From: Cladorrhinum sp. PSN259
Taxonomy: Eukaryota > Ascomycota > Sordariomycetes > Sordariales > Podosporaceae
DNA: 64,000 bases
Direction: 5' to 3'
Assembly (NCBI GenBank): GCA_033725935.1
Contig: MU867114.1
Location: 1 to 64,000 of the forward strand
Shown here: positions 10,798-21,186 of the stretch, in pieces
Position numbering within the stretch: position 1 is the first letter of the stretch
Layout of the letters: each line of letters opens with the position of its first letter
Program-made: the position numbers and the translations under genes
Notes under the pieces: model-generated
What the model saw: only the letters and a program-made list of their open reading frames with translations
What the model was told of the DNA's origin: nothing
The model's database searches: none

Positions 10798-11285
10798 TAT
10801 TACGCCTCGCGCGTAAATCCCCCGTATACGGACTATTATGCAGGGCATTATAGGACCATGACCAATCGTTAGGCCAGGGATATGAAGACCCACGAAGTCC
10901 CGATGCAACCAATTAAGATGTGCCTGCTCTGATCGCTGCCAAGCACAGCGAGTACGGCGAGCAAGAAGCTTGCTCGCTATGATCGCAGATCTATAGAGCG
11001 AGCAGAGCGAGCAAGGTACAATATACCAAGGAAACATATGTAGATAGCTTCACTATAAGTAGGAGGAGTGCTGGGCACTTCCTATCGTGAGGACCTGGTT
11101 CCTTACGCAAGCAATTACAATCGTTCATTGTCTACAATACTCATAAGCGATACTTTGTAGAGCTACCTGTTAGTTGACAGTGATTGACCCCGTCTGAGAG
11201 CGTCCCACATCCTTCGATTCCCCTGTCATATTACCCCAGGCGTACTGCCTTGCAGTCTGGACCCTACCCGGTGCAGGTTGTAACA
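10798..11285 (+). repeat. 3' LTR of the complete gypsy element
   Basis: It starts TATTACGCCTCGCGCG (first G changed to A) and ends GTGCAGGTTGTAACA. It is the same length as the 5' LTR but keeps more of the unaltered C and G bases, so RIP hit the two LTRs unequally. Confidence 0.92.
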
Positions 11286-11327
11286 ACTACCTTGCAGTCT
11301 AAACCCTACCCGGTGCAGGTTATAACA
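11286..11327 (+). repeat. Target duplication and right remnant of the host LTR
   Basis: ACTAC (11286-11290) repeats 2230-2234. The next 37 bases, CTTGCAGTCTAAACCC... to GGTTATAACA, are the missing 3' end of the LTR that begins at 2003. After this, single-copy DNA begins; the last 144 bp before the dioxygenase hold nothing I recognise. Confidence 0.88.
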
Positions 11328-11471
11328 GCTAAGTCTTGTGAAACTGACTAAATACTGTAGTAAAGAGTTTTGATATTGGTTCAACTCTACTAACCTGATT
11401 TCTAACGATAATACGATATTTACTAGAAGCTTTCAGAGAAACAGATTGCTATTTAGTAAATAAAAATATCG

Positions 11472-12607
11472 TTAAAACCCCAAGTCCTCCTTTCTCGACC
11501 TCCCGTGCTCCAAATCCAAGTATGGTGCCTCGCCCAGCGAGCACACACGGTCTCCAGCCCGTGGATCGTTGTAATCATACGTCGCACAATGCCATGTACT
11601 CCTGTTGTCCCAGATTGCCAAGTCATTCTTCTTCCATCTGAAACGCACCTGTGCGTCATGGTTCTGCGTCACCAAGTTGAAGAGATAGTTCAGCAACACG
11701 TCCGACTCATCCTTGGTCAGGCCGTTGATCCGCTTGGTAAAGCCCCTGTTGACATAGACCGAGTTCCAACCAGTCACAGCTATGGATATGTATGGTCAGT
11801 AATTTTGCAGTAAATGTTGAAACAGGGAGCGGAAAACTCACGATTGGTTCTGATGACGGGATGAATGGCAGCCAGTTCAGCACCCTTGTTCAGCGGTGAT
11901 CCTCTTTCACACTCGCGCAGGGGGTTCCCCAGGTTCCTCGCTTCGTCTAAAAAGAACTTGGCATCATGGGTGGCAGTCAGTCCCTTCAGCATCTCCCTCA
12001 TGGGTGGTGACAGGCGGTCGTATATCTCGTACCCGCTTGCCCACAGAGTATCACCACCGGTTACCGGAAGTGTGTGGATCTTGAGCATGGCATAGTCGCT
12101 AGGCACGGGCTCAAAAGTGATATCGCTGTGCCACGCATTGGAGGCAAAGCGACTGACGTCGGAAAGCATATGGGTGAGACCGCCGCCCTTCTTTTGCTTC
12201 TCGGAGGAGATGACGCTGATTTGGTCACCGAGTTCCGAGCCTTCTTCCGTGAGTGGGTGCACATGCAGTCCCGAAGTCTCTGGACAGCCGGCAGCTGAAG
12301 TCAACCGCAGCATAAATCGCTTCATCTCGGTTGGGGTGACGTCTTGGTCGCGGAGGAAGATGACCCCTCTTGACGAAATCGTGTAGGCGAGATCGCGAAA
12401 TCCTTGGTCGTCATCGGCTCTGAGGAGGTCTCTGACTTGGACATTTTCGTATTCGCGGCCAATAACTGGTGTCAAGTCATTGTAGGTGTACTTATCGAGG
12501 GAACCCGAGTCTGAGAGTTTGGTACCACGTGGTCTGGCAATATCATTGCCACCAAAGATGGCAGATGTTGGCTGGGAGGTGGTGGTGGTGGCGGCGGCGG
12601 ATGGCAT
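11472..12607 (-). CDS. TauD/TfdA-family Fe(II)/2-oxoglutarate dioxygenase
   Basis: Two exons, 12607-11842 and 11779-11472, with a 62-nt intron (GTGAG...ATAG), encode 357 residues. The facial triad is visible: His160-x-Asp162 in NAWHSDITFE and the distal His319 in RSTWHCATYDY. Arg333 (GDRV) is expected to bind 2-oxoglutarate. The family includes yeast Jlp1 and bacterial TauD, which hydroxylate sulfonates and release sulfite, as well as herbicide- and xanthine-cleaving members, so the exact substrate is open. No signal peptide is present; a cytosolic enzyme is expected. It is divergently transcribed from a Dal5-type transporter 494 bp away, which fits import followed by desulfonation. Confidence 0.9.
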
Positions 12608-13101
12608 GTTGAGGTAGAATCAATCACATGAATGCAACACAGGTTCAAGATGCCATGCAGCTGCTGAGGAAGAAATCGGGCCTTAATATCTACATCCGGA
12701 TCATGGCTTTGAAGCTACATGGTGCACCGTGTCCCGGAAAGGAGGGTCGCTTAGCTCAACCTGCAACTCGTTGGCTGCGGAGAAAATATCGGAGAATTCC
12801 AGATCACGTCAACCGACGCTAAAGTGGTTAAATCCGGGGGGACTATCTGGTCTCGGCCGGCCCCGCTCCGGGTAGCATCCGTGAGCTAGGTTTGTTTTCC
12901 CTAACGCTTCCCGCATCGACCATTACGCCATACCGACCGACTAAGCGGTCCAACGGCCATTGTCCGTCAATTTCTCCGCTTGTTATCCCTCGAAATGGAC
13001 TCAGGATGAAGGGAAAGATCGACATCTAAATATCCCCCATTGTCTCCGAGACTCTCTCAATGTGACCCTCATCAGTCTCTTAATCTTCTTCAATCAACAC
13101 G
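12608..13101. promoter_or_regulatory. Divergent promoter region between dioxygenase and transporter
   Basis: This 494-bp interval separates two divergent start codons and must carry both promoters. The side facing the transporter is pyrimidine-rich (CTCTTAATCTTCTTCAATC) just before the ATG, as in many fungal 5' leaders. An AT-rich TCTAAATATCC sits at about 13024-13034. No specific operator was identified. Confidence 0.5.
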
Positions 13102-14781
13102 ATGGGCAAGCTCGACATTGAGTCTAGGCCTTGGCCGGCACCAACTCTCAACCGCAACGACAGCAACGACAAGGGCTCCGTTGAGCCTCTTGTTGGACGC
13201 GCCGAGTTGAGCAATGCTATCCCTCCCGATGACGCCTACGAGGGGAAGCACCGTTGGGATCCATTGGCAACATGGACTCCAGAGGAAGAGAAGGCGGTTG
13301 TGCGCAAGACTGACATCTGGCTGCTAACTTGGCTCTGTATCATGTTCTTTGGCCTTCAGCTCGACCGCGGGAATCTTTCCAATGCCTTGGCCGACAATTT
13401 CCTCAAAGACTTGAAGCTATCCCGAGACGATCTCAACAACGGAAACACCATCCAGCTATTGGCTTTCCTGTCAGCCGAGTTCCCCGTGCAGTTTCTCACC
13501 AAGCGCTACGGTTTCCGCGTGGTCCTTCCGGCCATGATGTTTGCGTGGGGAACAGTATCTTGGGCTCAAGCCTGGATTCACGACCGCGCGAGCTTTTACG
13601 TTACTCGCGCACTCATTGGTGCCTGCGAAGGTGGCTTTATTCCCGGCGCCATTCTCTATGCCACGTACTTCTATACCTCTTCCGAGTTGTCGACTCGGTT
13701 GGCAGTTTTCTGGTCTACTCTCAACGTCGCAAGAGTCATCTCGGCCCTGTTGGCTACTGGTATCTTGAAGATGCGTGGCATCGGTGGCCATCCTGGCTGG
13801 TTTTGGCTGTTTTTGCTTGAAGGCCTTCTGACGGTTGTGTTGGCATTCATCGTAAGTCTCCCGGTCCGAGTCCCCCATGTGCAGCCATTCTTGTTGTAAT
13901 AACTCTAACAACAATTTCAGTCCTTCATCTACCTCCCCTCGTCGCCCACAAAAACTGATGGCATTCTCTTCCGTAAGCCTTGGTACACAGATAGAGAGGA
14001 AGTAATCATGGTGAACCGCATCATCCGCGATGACCCAGCAAAGGGTTTGACTCTCCTCAAAGAGCCAGCGACCTGGCAGGACGTCAAGGCCACCTGGTCT
14101 GATCCCTCCCTGTGGGGCTTGTTCTTCATCGGCCTCATCGCGTACATCCCCGCCGCGCCAGTCCAAGGCTACATCACCTTGACCCTCGGCGACATTGGCT
14201 TCTCGTCCTTCCACATCAACCTGCTCACCATCCCGTCGGCGGTGCTCCAGATCATAACAATGCTGATCCTCGCCAAGTCGAGCAACTACTTCAAGGAGAG
14301 GACCTTCCACTGCTTCGTCGGAGAGTTCTGGATCATGCCCTTGCTCGTCGCACTGATCACTCTTCCCGACGGAGGCAACGCGTGGGGCCGCTTCTCGCTC
14401 GTCACTCTCATATCCGGCTACCCCTACTTCCACCCCGTCGTCACTGCCTGGATCTCTGAGAACACTTTCGACGTCAAGAAGCGAGCCATCGCGGCGGCTT
14501 CCTACAATGTCATTGTGCAGGTTGGCAGTCTCATCAGCAGCCAGATATACCGCGACTACCAGAAGCCATACTACAAGCCCGCCAACACCGTTTTGGTTTC
14601 CATCTGCGCCCTAGCCTTGGTTGCGTTTATCGCGCAGAGGCAGTTCCTCGTTCATCTCAACAAGAAAAAGGAGGAGGAGTGGGACAAGTTGAGCCAGGAA
14701 GAGAAATTAGCTTACCAGAATGACGTGGCGGCCAGAGAGCTGGACGGCAATAAGCGGCTGGATTTCCGCTTTGTTTATTGA
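13102..14781 (+). CDS. Dal5-type MFS transporter (anion:cation symporter family)
   Basis: Exons 13102-13851 and 13921-14781, joined across a 69-nt intron (GTAAGT...TTTCAG), give 536 residues with about 12 hydrophobic segments. Family marks include TWTPEEEKAVVRKTDIWLL before the first membrane span, LQLDRGNLSNALADN after it, and the C-terminal RLDFRFVY. Dal5-family members move allantoate, nicotinate, vitamins, dipeptides and, in yeast Soa1, sulfonates and other sulfur anions. Next to a TauD-type dioxygenase, uptake of an organosulfonate is the most economical proposal, but it is inference. The N- and C-termini are cytoplasmic by family topology. Confidence 0.9.
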
Positions 14782-15294
14782 TTGTGCATTCTGTATTCTA
14801 TTACTCGACAGTTCTGTGGTTCCGCTTGGAGCTAGTTTCTGGTATCTAATCACTGGCTCAGCTGTTGGTGTTCATACCACGGTTTCAATAACATTTATAA
14901 TTACCATGATCCTGATCTCGCTGTCGGTGACTGTTGAAGATAAAGCCTGCAAGTCTTCCGGGACATTAGAAGCCCCCCCCCCCCCCATATCATGCAAGTT
15001 TCTGGTGCTGTTGAGCCGGTGCTTTCTGAAAACTGAACTGGTAACAAGCAATCCCCAATAGCAATCAACAAGGCTCTGACTGACTCTTCGAGGTTGGCGG
15101 CAACCTGCAAGCCATCGAATGGCTGATGACTAGTGAAAGCGATAGACAGAAAGAAAAAGATTTATATATTTATATATATATATGTTTACCGATTAACGGT
15201 TGCTACCCCGTGCTTGGATATATGTACCACGTGTTGTACCTAGCCAATATGATGTGTTGAACCAAATGACAAAAAGAAATATATCCATCGGCTG
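14782..15294. other. Intergenic, poly-C and TA-rich tracts
   Basis: It lies between the 3' ends of two converging genes. It holds a run of 14 C (14973-14986) and a TATATATTTATATATATATATG stretch near 15163-15184. No open frame worth calling was found. Confidence 0.5.
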
Positions 15295-16969
15295 TCATAG
15301 TAGAGTCTCCTGCAACCTCGGCATCATCATGCTTTTTAGATTATCACCATTGACAATACCGTTTGAGCTGCTGCTGCTCATGTTGCCGCCGCCATCCTCC
15401 TCGTCAAACTCATCCTCTTCACTGCCATCTTCGCTGTCGTCTTCTTGGCTCTCACTTTGAGTCCCTAAACTGTCAGCCTCACTCATGAGATCTACAAGTA
15501 GCCGAGCTGCAGTCGAGAACTTGGGTGGCCCTGGGGGGTCAAAGTCGGATACGCCACTGCTCTTTGCTGATTCGGGCTCGCTTAGATGTTTTTCGTCGTC
15601 GCCACTTTCATCGTAGTCGTCGTCGTCGTCATACTCATCTTCATCCGAGTCACCTGCCAAGGCGAGTTCTTCAGCCAAGGAAAGGCGGCGTTTGATGGCG
15701 GGACGAGGGGCATCTATTGTATAGTGAGCATTTTCTTCAAGCTACCATGAGTTGGGAATAGCAGTCGAACCTTCTTCTTTGATGCCTTGGGTGGTGTTTC
15801 GGCGGATTAATGGTTGGGGATCTGGCATTGAGTTTGACACCTGCCGTGACTCGTCACGTCGCGGGGAGCTCGAAGGAGTGGGCATGTTTGTTGGGAAGGA
15901 AACGTGGATGGATGCTTGTTGCTTGTGTCCGACAAGGGGGCTAGATTGCTGCCTCGTTTGTGGTTGTTGTTGTTGCAGCTGCTGAGGCGCGGGTAAGGCT
16001 CTTGGTGGAGGTTGCTGTTCTGACTCGGAGTCATCCGAGAATTCTCGCTGCTCAAGTTGAAGAGCTTTGATAAGCAGGTTGTTGTAGCCTGCATAAAAGT
16101 GCCTCTGCAACTTTTCAAAGTCTAGGTGGAGGCTTTGAGTTAGTCCAAATTGTGGGCCATAGTTAAGAGTCCACGCTAAACTTACTTCCACCGTGTAGAC
16201 GGTTGATAGCCTTGACCATCTGTAGCTGTCCTTCGGCAAACTCTAAAGACTCGACAGCAACCTGAATGGCTGCTTGCACCCGTAATTCTGACTGGATTTC
16301 CACTGCCAACTCCCTTACAGAACCCCTCGTGCCTGTACTGACGCTGCTATCCCGGCGTGGTTGAGTATATTCCTCCGGAAGTGACTGAAACACGGGAAAC
16401 TGTTCCGTGTTGAGGGTGGATTCACTTGATGAATATTTTGCTGGAGAATAAGAAAACCGAGCAGGGCCAGTCCTGGGGGTTTGGGGTGGTGACTTTTTCT
16501 TGATTAATATTGGTGTAAGAGGCCGTGAAGCTGAAGGTTGGCGCATCATAGTTGGTCTCAATGCCGACTCCGAACGGCTGTGTTTCAGTCGATGTAAACG
16601 CTGAACTTGGGGAGGATGGCGACGGTGGTTGTATCCGTCCTCCTCCTCCTCCTCCTCCTCTTCTCTGGGCTCAAACGACGACAGGGTGTTTTGCAGAGAG
16701 ACTAAAAGCTGCCCTAGGGTGGGACATAGTATCTCGCCCAGTCGCTCCCCTGACTTGTCCTCGGGCAGGATCTCAAGGACCATGTTGAGAGCTTGGTTGA
16801 GACTCGATCCCAGGGTCAGCATGGCCCCTACTAGAGTGTCTTTATCCGAGTCTCCGATTGGCCGGGGCTGCGTAGTGAGCCTTTCGATGGCTAACACCGG
16901 GCTTTCTGTAAAGCTGTCGCGCTTTACCGACCGAAACAGCCATGACCCGAGGTCGGGAAACAGAGCCAT
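15295..16969 (-). CDS. Unrecognised low-complexity protein with acidic C-terminus
   Basis: Three exons are proposed: 16969-16186, 16121-15771 and 15713-15295, summing exactly to 518 codons (517 residues). The first intron is standard (GTAAGT...CTAG). The second uses an uncommon GTTCGA donor, chosen because it keeps the phase, so that border is uncertain. The start ATG at 16969 has a good context (AACCATGGC); a longer frame to 17086 would add 39 mostly hydrophobic residues. The product has a helical N-terminal third (residues 40-110), an EEEEEEEE run, Ser/Pro-rich and Gln-rich middle parts, and a very acidic tail (DEDEYDDDDDYDESGDDE). Such composition suits a nuclear or scaffold protein, but no family is recognised. 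Confidence 0.65.
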
Positions 16970-17882
16970 GGTTCGTTGCGTCTGGAGGGATATGGCGGGG
17001 TTGGTGCCAGTAGCCGCCCAGTGGTATGACAGCAGTAAAACGAACAGAAAATCAAGACAACAGAATGCCCAAAAAAATAATATCAAGATTCAAAATGATG
17101 CAGGCTCGTGTATCCGCTCGTACCTGCAGTGGTGGTTCTCTGTATCAAACGGGATCCCTTGTCGAAGGGGGGGTTGGAACAACACGCCTCCTCACCAAGA
17201 ACTGAGGGCAAAATTGGATCACAGGGGAGGGGGCGGTGTGCTTGTTGACCCACACCGCCACCGAATCTCGGCCCGTCGTCTGGACCATCATGTGGGCCAC
17301 TGAGGCACGCTAACTGGAAATTGCAGGGTCTCAGAAAACCTGGGGAAGGCATTTTATCCAATCATGAATCTGGTCCAGTTGTCCCTGCATATTCGCGGTG
17401 AGAACAAAATGCAAAAAATGCAAAAATGAAAGATCTAGACTTTTATGCCAATATTGTCAACTGGCATATTCTTTTGGATTTTGCAGATGCCGAATATTTG
17501 TGCGATTCTTTTTTGTTGAATTTTTTTTTTTCATAATGTGGGTGGTTTCAAGGGATCACTGTGTGGGGAACAAGGGTAGCATCCAAAAATGTATCACGGG
17601 TTCAGGCCTCAGTGAGTGCATAAGATCAGAGAGGGTATATATGCCATCTCGGATTACACAGACACATAGACATTCTCTCCAACAACTTGTCTTTCACTAT
17701 CAGCTGCTCTTATCAACCAGCTAGAATTCTGTCCACATGTACATGTTGCATGTAGCTCAATTTTGCCAAAAGAAAATCAAAAGGTATCCAACTCAAAGAG
17801 ACAGCCCAAACTTATAACTATGGTATCGACATTTTCCCAGTCCTTCCAGCGCCGTCGTCGATAACCCAGACATCCAAACAGG
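16970..17882. other. Intergenic spacer with T-rich tracts
   Basis: It contains the promoter of the low-complexity protein gene (minus strand) and the 3' flank of the second transporter. A 12-base T run lies near 17520 and a GGGTATATATGCC motif near 17633. Short open frames here have no family resemblance and no splice support. Confidence 0.45.
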
Positions 17883-19678
17883 TTAATGCGCAAACCTAAA
17901 GTCCAATCTTTTCAGTCCTTCATCAGTGGTGTTGAGCACATAATCCTCCTGCTGCTCGGGCGTCAATGCATTCCACTTGGCATCCCGAACCTTGTTTCGC
18001 CAGACATAAAATGCCTTGGCCGCATAGAACTGCGCAATGTTGTAGATAACGATAGCCAACAGGATCTTGTTGCCCGTCTTGTACAGTGGCGAATCCTCCT
18101 CTCTATAGATGTTGGTTGCAATGATGTTGCCAGATTGCACAGTCATGTTGTAAAGAGCAGCAGAGACGGCCCTTGTCCGTACTGCGTTGCTGTTCCGGGC
18201 GTTCCAGCCGACAAGAATAGCATGACAGTAGGGGTATGAGAGAATTCCCGTCAATACAGCATAGCGAACCCATGGGTTGGTATCCTTGGTGAAGGTGACG
18301 AGGGCGATGAACCAGGGAAGCATCCAGAGGTTGCTCATCGAGGACACGATTGATCGTTCGTTGAGTTTCTTGGAGACCCAAGTGATAAAGATGAGGTTGA
18401 CCGCAAACAAGAACTCGGCAGGAATGATCAGAAGATTCGCGTTGAACACACTGAAGCCAAGCTGCCGCAGAATGAATGAGAGGTAAGTCTTGATGGGGGA
18501 TGGGGGGATATAGGTCGTGAGGCCAATCATGTAAAGGGGCCACATCTCCCAGTCGCCGAGGACCTTCCACAACAGTTTGGGACCGACTGGTTGACGATTA
18601 TTCATATCTCCTTTGCTGGGGTCGTCCCTAAGCAGCCGGTTGACCAAGATGAGCTCTTCACGCTCGGTGAACCATCCATTCTTGCCCCGAAACCAGTTGC
18701 GAGTCTGGCATGGTCCAGGAGGCATGAGGCCCCACGAAAAGATGCCGACCACAAGAGTAACAAGGCCTTCAATGAGAAAAAGCCACTGCCAACCTCCCCA
18801 GCCGTTGATGCCTCTCATCTGGAGGATTCCTGCGGCGAGCAGGGAGCCAAATATGTTGACCGTGCTGAGCGCAGTCCAAAACCAGGAAAGCCGGGTAGGA
18901 AGCTCATTGGATTTGTAAAAGTAGGTGAGCCACAGGACAATATCCGGAATGAATCCACCCATCAAGAGACCGAGGAGTACCTTGATGACGTAGAAATGGG
19001 TCTTGGTTGAGATGAAAGCCTGGGATCCCGAAACAATTGACCAGGCAACCATAATGGTGGGAATCCATCGGTCAGCGCCGATACGCTTGCTGATCAGGCC
19101 GGATGGGAGCTCGGCAGCAAGGAAGGCGCCGAGGAAGATACTCTGACCGTAATTGAAATCGTTGGTGTTCATGCCAATCTCTTTCAGCATGTTGTCGGAG
19201 ATGGCTCTATTGATATTGCGACGGTGAATGTCCAAGGCGCAGAACATGATCCACGCCCTATAAGAGAGTTTCTGTTAGTCACAAGTACTTGAAGATGTGG
19301 GAGGTGCGGGAGGTGCTGAGGGTAGGGCGTAGGGCTGCAGGACGGCGGTACGTACCAAAGCATGATCCTCCAGTCAACCTTTCTCAGAACCCTGCGCTCC
19401 TCTTCGGCAGTCCATTGCAAGTCTGGCTGGAAGCGATGGCGATTCTCGTAGCCAGCTTTCTCGTAGACGCCACGCCAGTACTCGGCAACAGAAGGGTCGG
19501 AAAATATGTGGTCGCGAGTCGAGCCATAGCCGTCGGCGTCAGCGAGACTCTCCTCGTCAACAGAAGCAGCGCTGTCACGGCCGCTGTCTAGGATCTTCTC
19601 CTTGGTGTCGGGGTTGTCATTGGAGGGAGGGGGAGGAGCGGCTGGTGTTTCAGCCTTTGTGTCGATGGCGGCGCCCAT
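17883..19678 (-). CDS. Second Dal5-type MFS transporter
   Basis: Exon 1 is 19678-19356 and exon 2 is 19257-17883, with a 98-nt intron (GTACGT...TATAG), giving 565 residues. The N-terminal 80 residues are hydrophilic and acidic. FQPDLQWTAEEERRVLRKVDWRIMLW leads into the first span. The tail RLDFRFAH is the same family signature as in the transporter at 13102. The two proteins differ clearly in sequence, so this is not a recent duplication. Substrate is unknown; as for its neighbour, a carboxylate, vitamin or sulfonate is likely from the family. Confidence 0.9.
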
Positions 19679-19788
19679 GGTCCCGACAGATTGGGTTTCC
19701 GAGATTGAGTTGTGTGTGTCTGGGTGTGCTCAGGTACCGTACCGAGACATTTTGTGCATCTCCGCGGATGTACCTTGTGCGCTTTGGT

Positions 19789-19797
19789 CTTATATAG
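19789..19797 (-). promoter_or_regulatory. TATA box of the second MFS transporter
   Basis: On the minus strand the sequence CCTATATAAGACC lies about 110 bp upstream of the ATG at 19678. That distance fits a TATA element driving this gene. Confidence 0.5.
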
Positions 19798-21186
19798 GAT
19801 TCTCTGACATTCCGTTTCGTCATGATCAGCACGGTCGAGTTTGCTGAGTGGTTGTGTCCCGGTTGACGGAGATGTTGCAAGCTACAGATCCTCTTGCGCC
19901 ATAGCTGCTGCTGCTGCTGCACTCTCACCTTATCAATGGCGCAATCTTGCACGTGTATGACAATGTGTGCTAGAGTTGGGGTTGCAGTGCACCCGAGGAA
20001 GTCGCCGCGGTGCATGCCCAGCCAGTTGAAGGCCCCGGTTTGCCGTGTTCCGTAGCATGCCGTATGAGGTCGAGATGCAGCATGCAACCTATGGCAAGAG
20101 GCGCACATCTTTCCCCAGGTGGAGAGGCACAGTCCGGTGAACGTGGCATCGGCACCCATTGGCACCTCGGGGGGATCTAGGGCAGTATGTGGCGTTGCAG
20201 CAAGGAGTCCAGACCTCCCCTTCGGCAGGCGATATGGTTGCCGACCTCGGGCTGCTAAAACTGTCGTGGACGAAGGAATACCGCTATTGGGAATAACCCA
20301 CAAGTTGTAAAATAACATCCTTATGGCGTGCTCTGCGCTGCAGCAGAGGGTTGGGGTTCATTGCGATACTTTGGCTGTGACGTGAAAAGAAAAAGTGCCG
20401 AGGTGAATTTCCCTCAAGATTATTGGTCAGCTTAACTCCGGGGGGACAAGGGCCGGCTTCTAAACGTGGGGGGTTTGATACCTATACATGCATTTGCCTA
20501 TTTGCAAAGCCAACCGAGAATCGCGTCATCTTTTAATTCACCAACGTCGGAAAGAACGACTCGGAACATGGGGGTTTCTTTTTTCTCGAGCCATGTTCTA
20601 GAAATAAACAAACCAAATGATTCAGATCTGACTTTGCAAAAGAGGAAGGGATCGGCAAAAGACTTTGAAGAGGCAGGACTCAGAAAAAAAGAAGAAAAGA
20701 AAACCGGAGACGACGACCTGGGCACTGGCAACTGCAGCTTCTTTACCATAAAAATCAGGTCGACCAAAGCAATTTCGTTGCCGTAAAAATCTCTCCAGAG
20801 GTTCCTTTCAAGGTCTTTGACTGCGTGCTTCTTCGATTTTCAGGCCGTGTATATTTTTAACGCTTTGTGCTAGTACTGCTCACCATCTCCTGGAAACCTT
20901 CTCAGTGCAAGCTCGACGATCGCTGACCCTGGAATCCAGTCATCTACAGACTACAATCTCCCCCAGCCTCGACCCCGAGAAGTCGGGAGAAGGATCGTCA
21001 ACCTACATCTCGGTAACAGACCGACGGTTCAGAAGTAGCATCCCTAAGCCCTACGGGAGCTGCATGTGTGGTTTTTTGTCGGTAGTTTAGAGGTGCTTGT
21101 TCATGATGTGCTTTCTGCGTTTGTTGCGAAATGTCTAACCAGGGACGAATGCAACCCCCGTAAACAACGCACGGGACAGATCGCTT
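19798..21186. other. Intergenic, no gene supported
   Basis: About 1.4 kb lie between the promoter of the second transporter and the 3' end of the ABC transporter. Seen here are a CTG repeat (about 19905-19919) and a purine-rich AG stretch near 20680-20705. Open frames on either strand are short, compositionally ordinary and unlike any known family. Confidence 0.5.

Larger units (their letters stand above)
2235..11285 (+). mobile_element. Complete but dead Ty3/gypsy chromovirus with nested transposon
   Basis: Two 488-bp LTRs (2235-2722, 10798-11285) bound an internal region carrying gag, protease, reverse transcriptase, RNase H, integrase and a C-terminal chromodomain, which defines a chromovirus. 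A 5-bp duplication, ACTAC, flanks it. A purine-rich tract at about 10784-10796 abuts the 3' LTR as expected for second-strand priming; no convincing primer-binding site was seen after the 5' LTR. Without the 1.88-kb DNA transposon it would be about 7.2 kb. Every reading frame holds many TAA/TAG codons at Gln and Trp positions. CpA and TpG are scarce while CpG persists, the pattern of RIP. Confidence 0.93.

Noticed and set aside
12628..12822. 64-codon plus-strand frame in the divergent promoter region
   Set aside because: No family resemblance, ordinary random-frame composition, and it lies where two promoters must be.
17398..17724. 108-codon plus-strand frame
   Set aside because: It crosses a long T run giving a Phe-rich stretch; no homology impression and no splice sites.
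19650..20318. 222-codon minus-strand frame upstream of the second MFS gene
   Set aside because: It overlaps the start of the transporter in another frame and has a random-looking composition rich in Arg, Cys and His.
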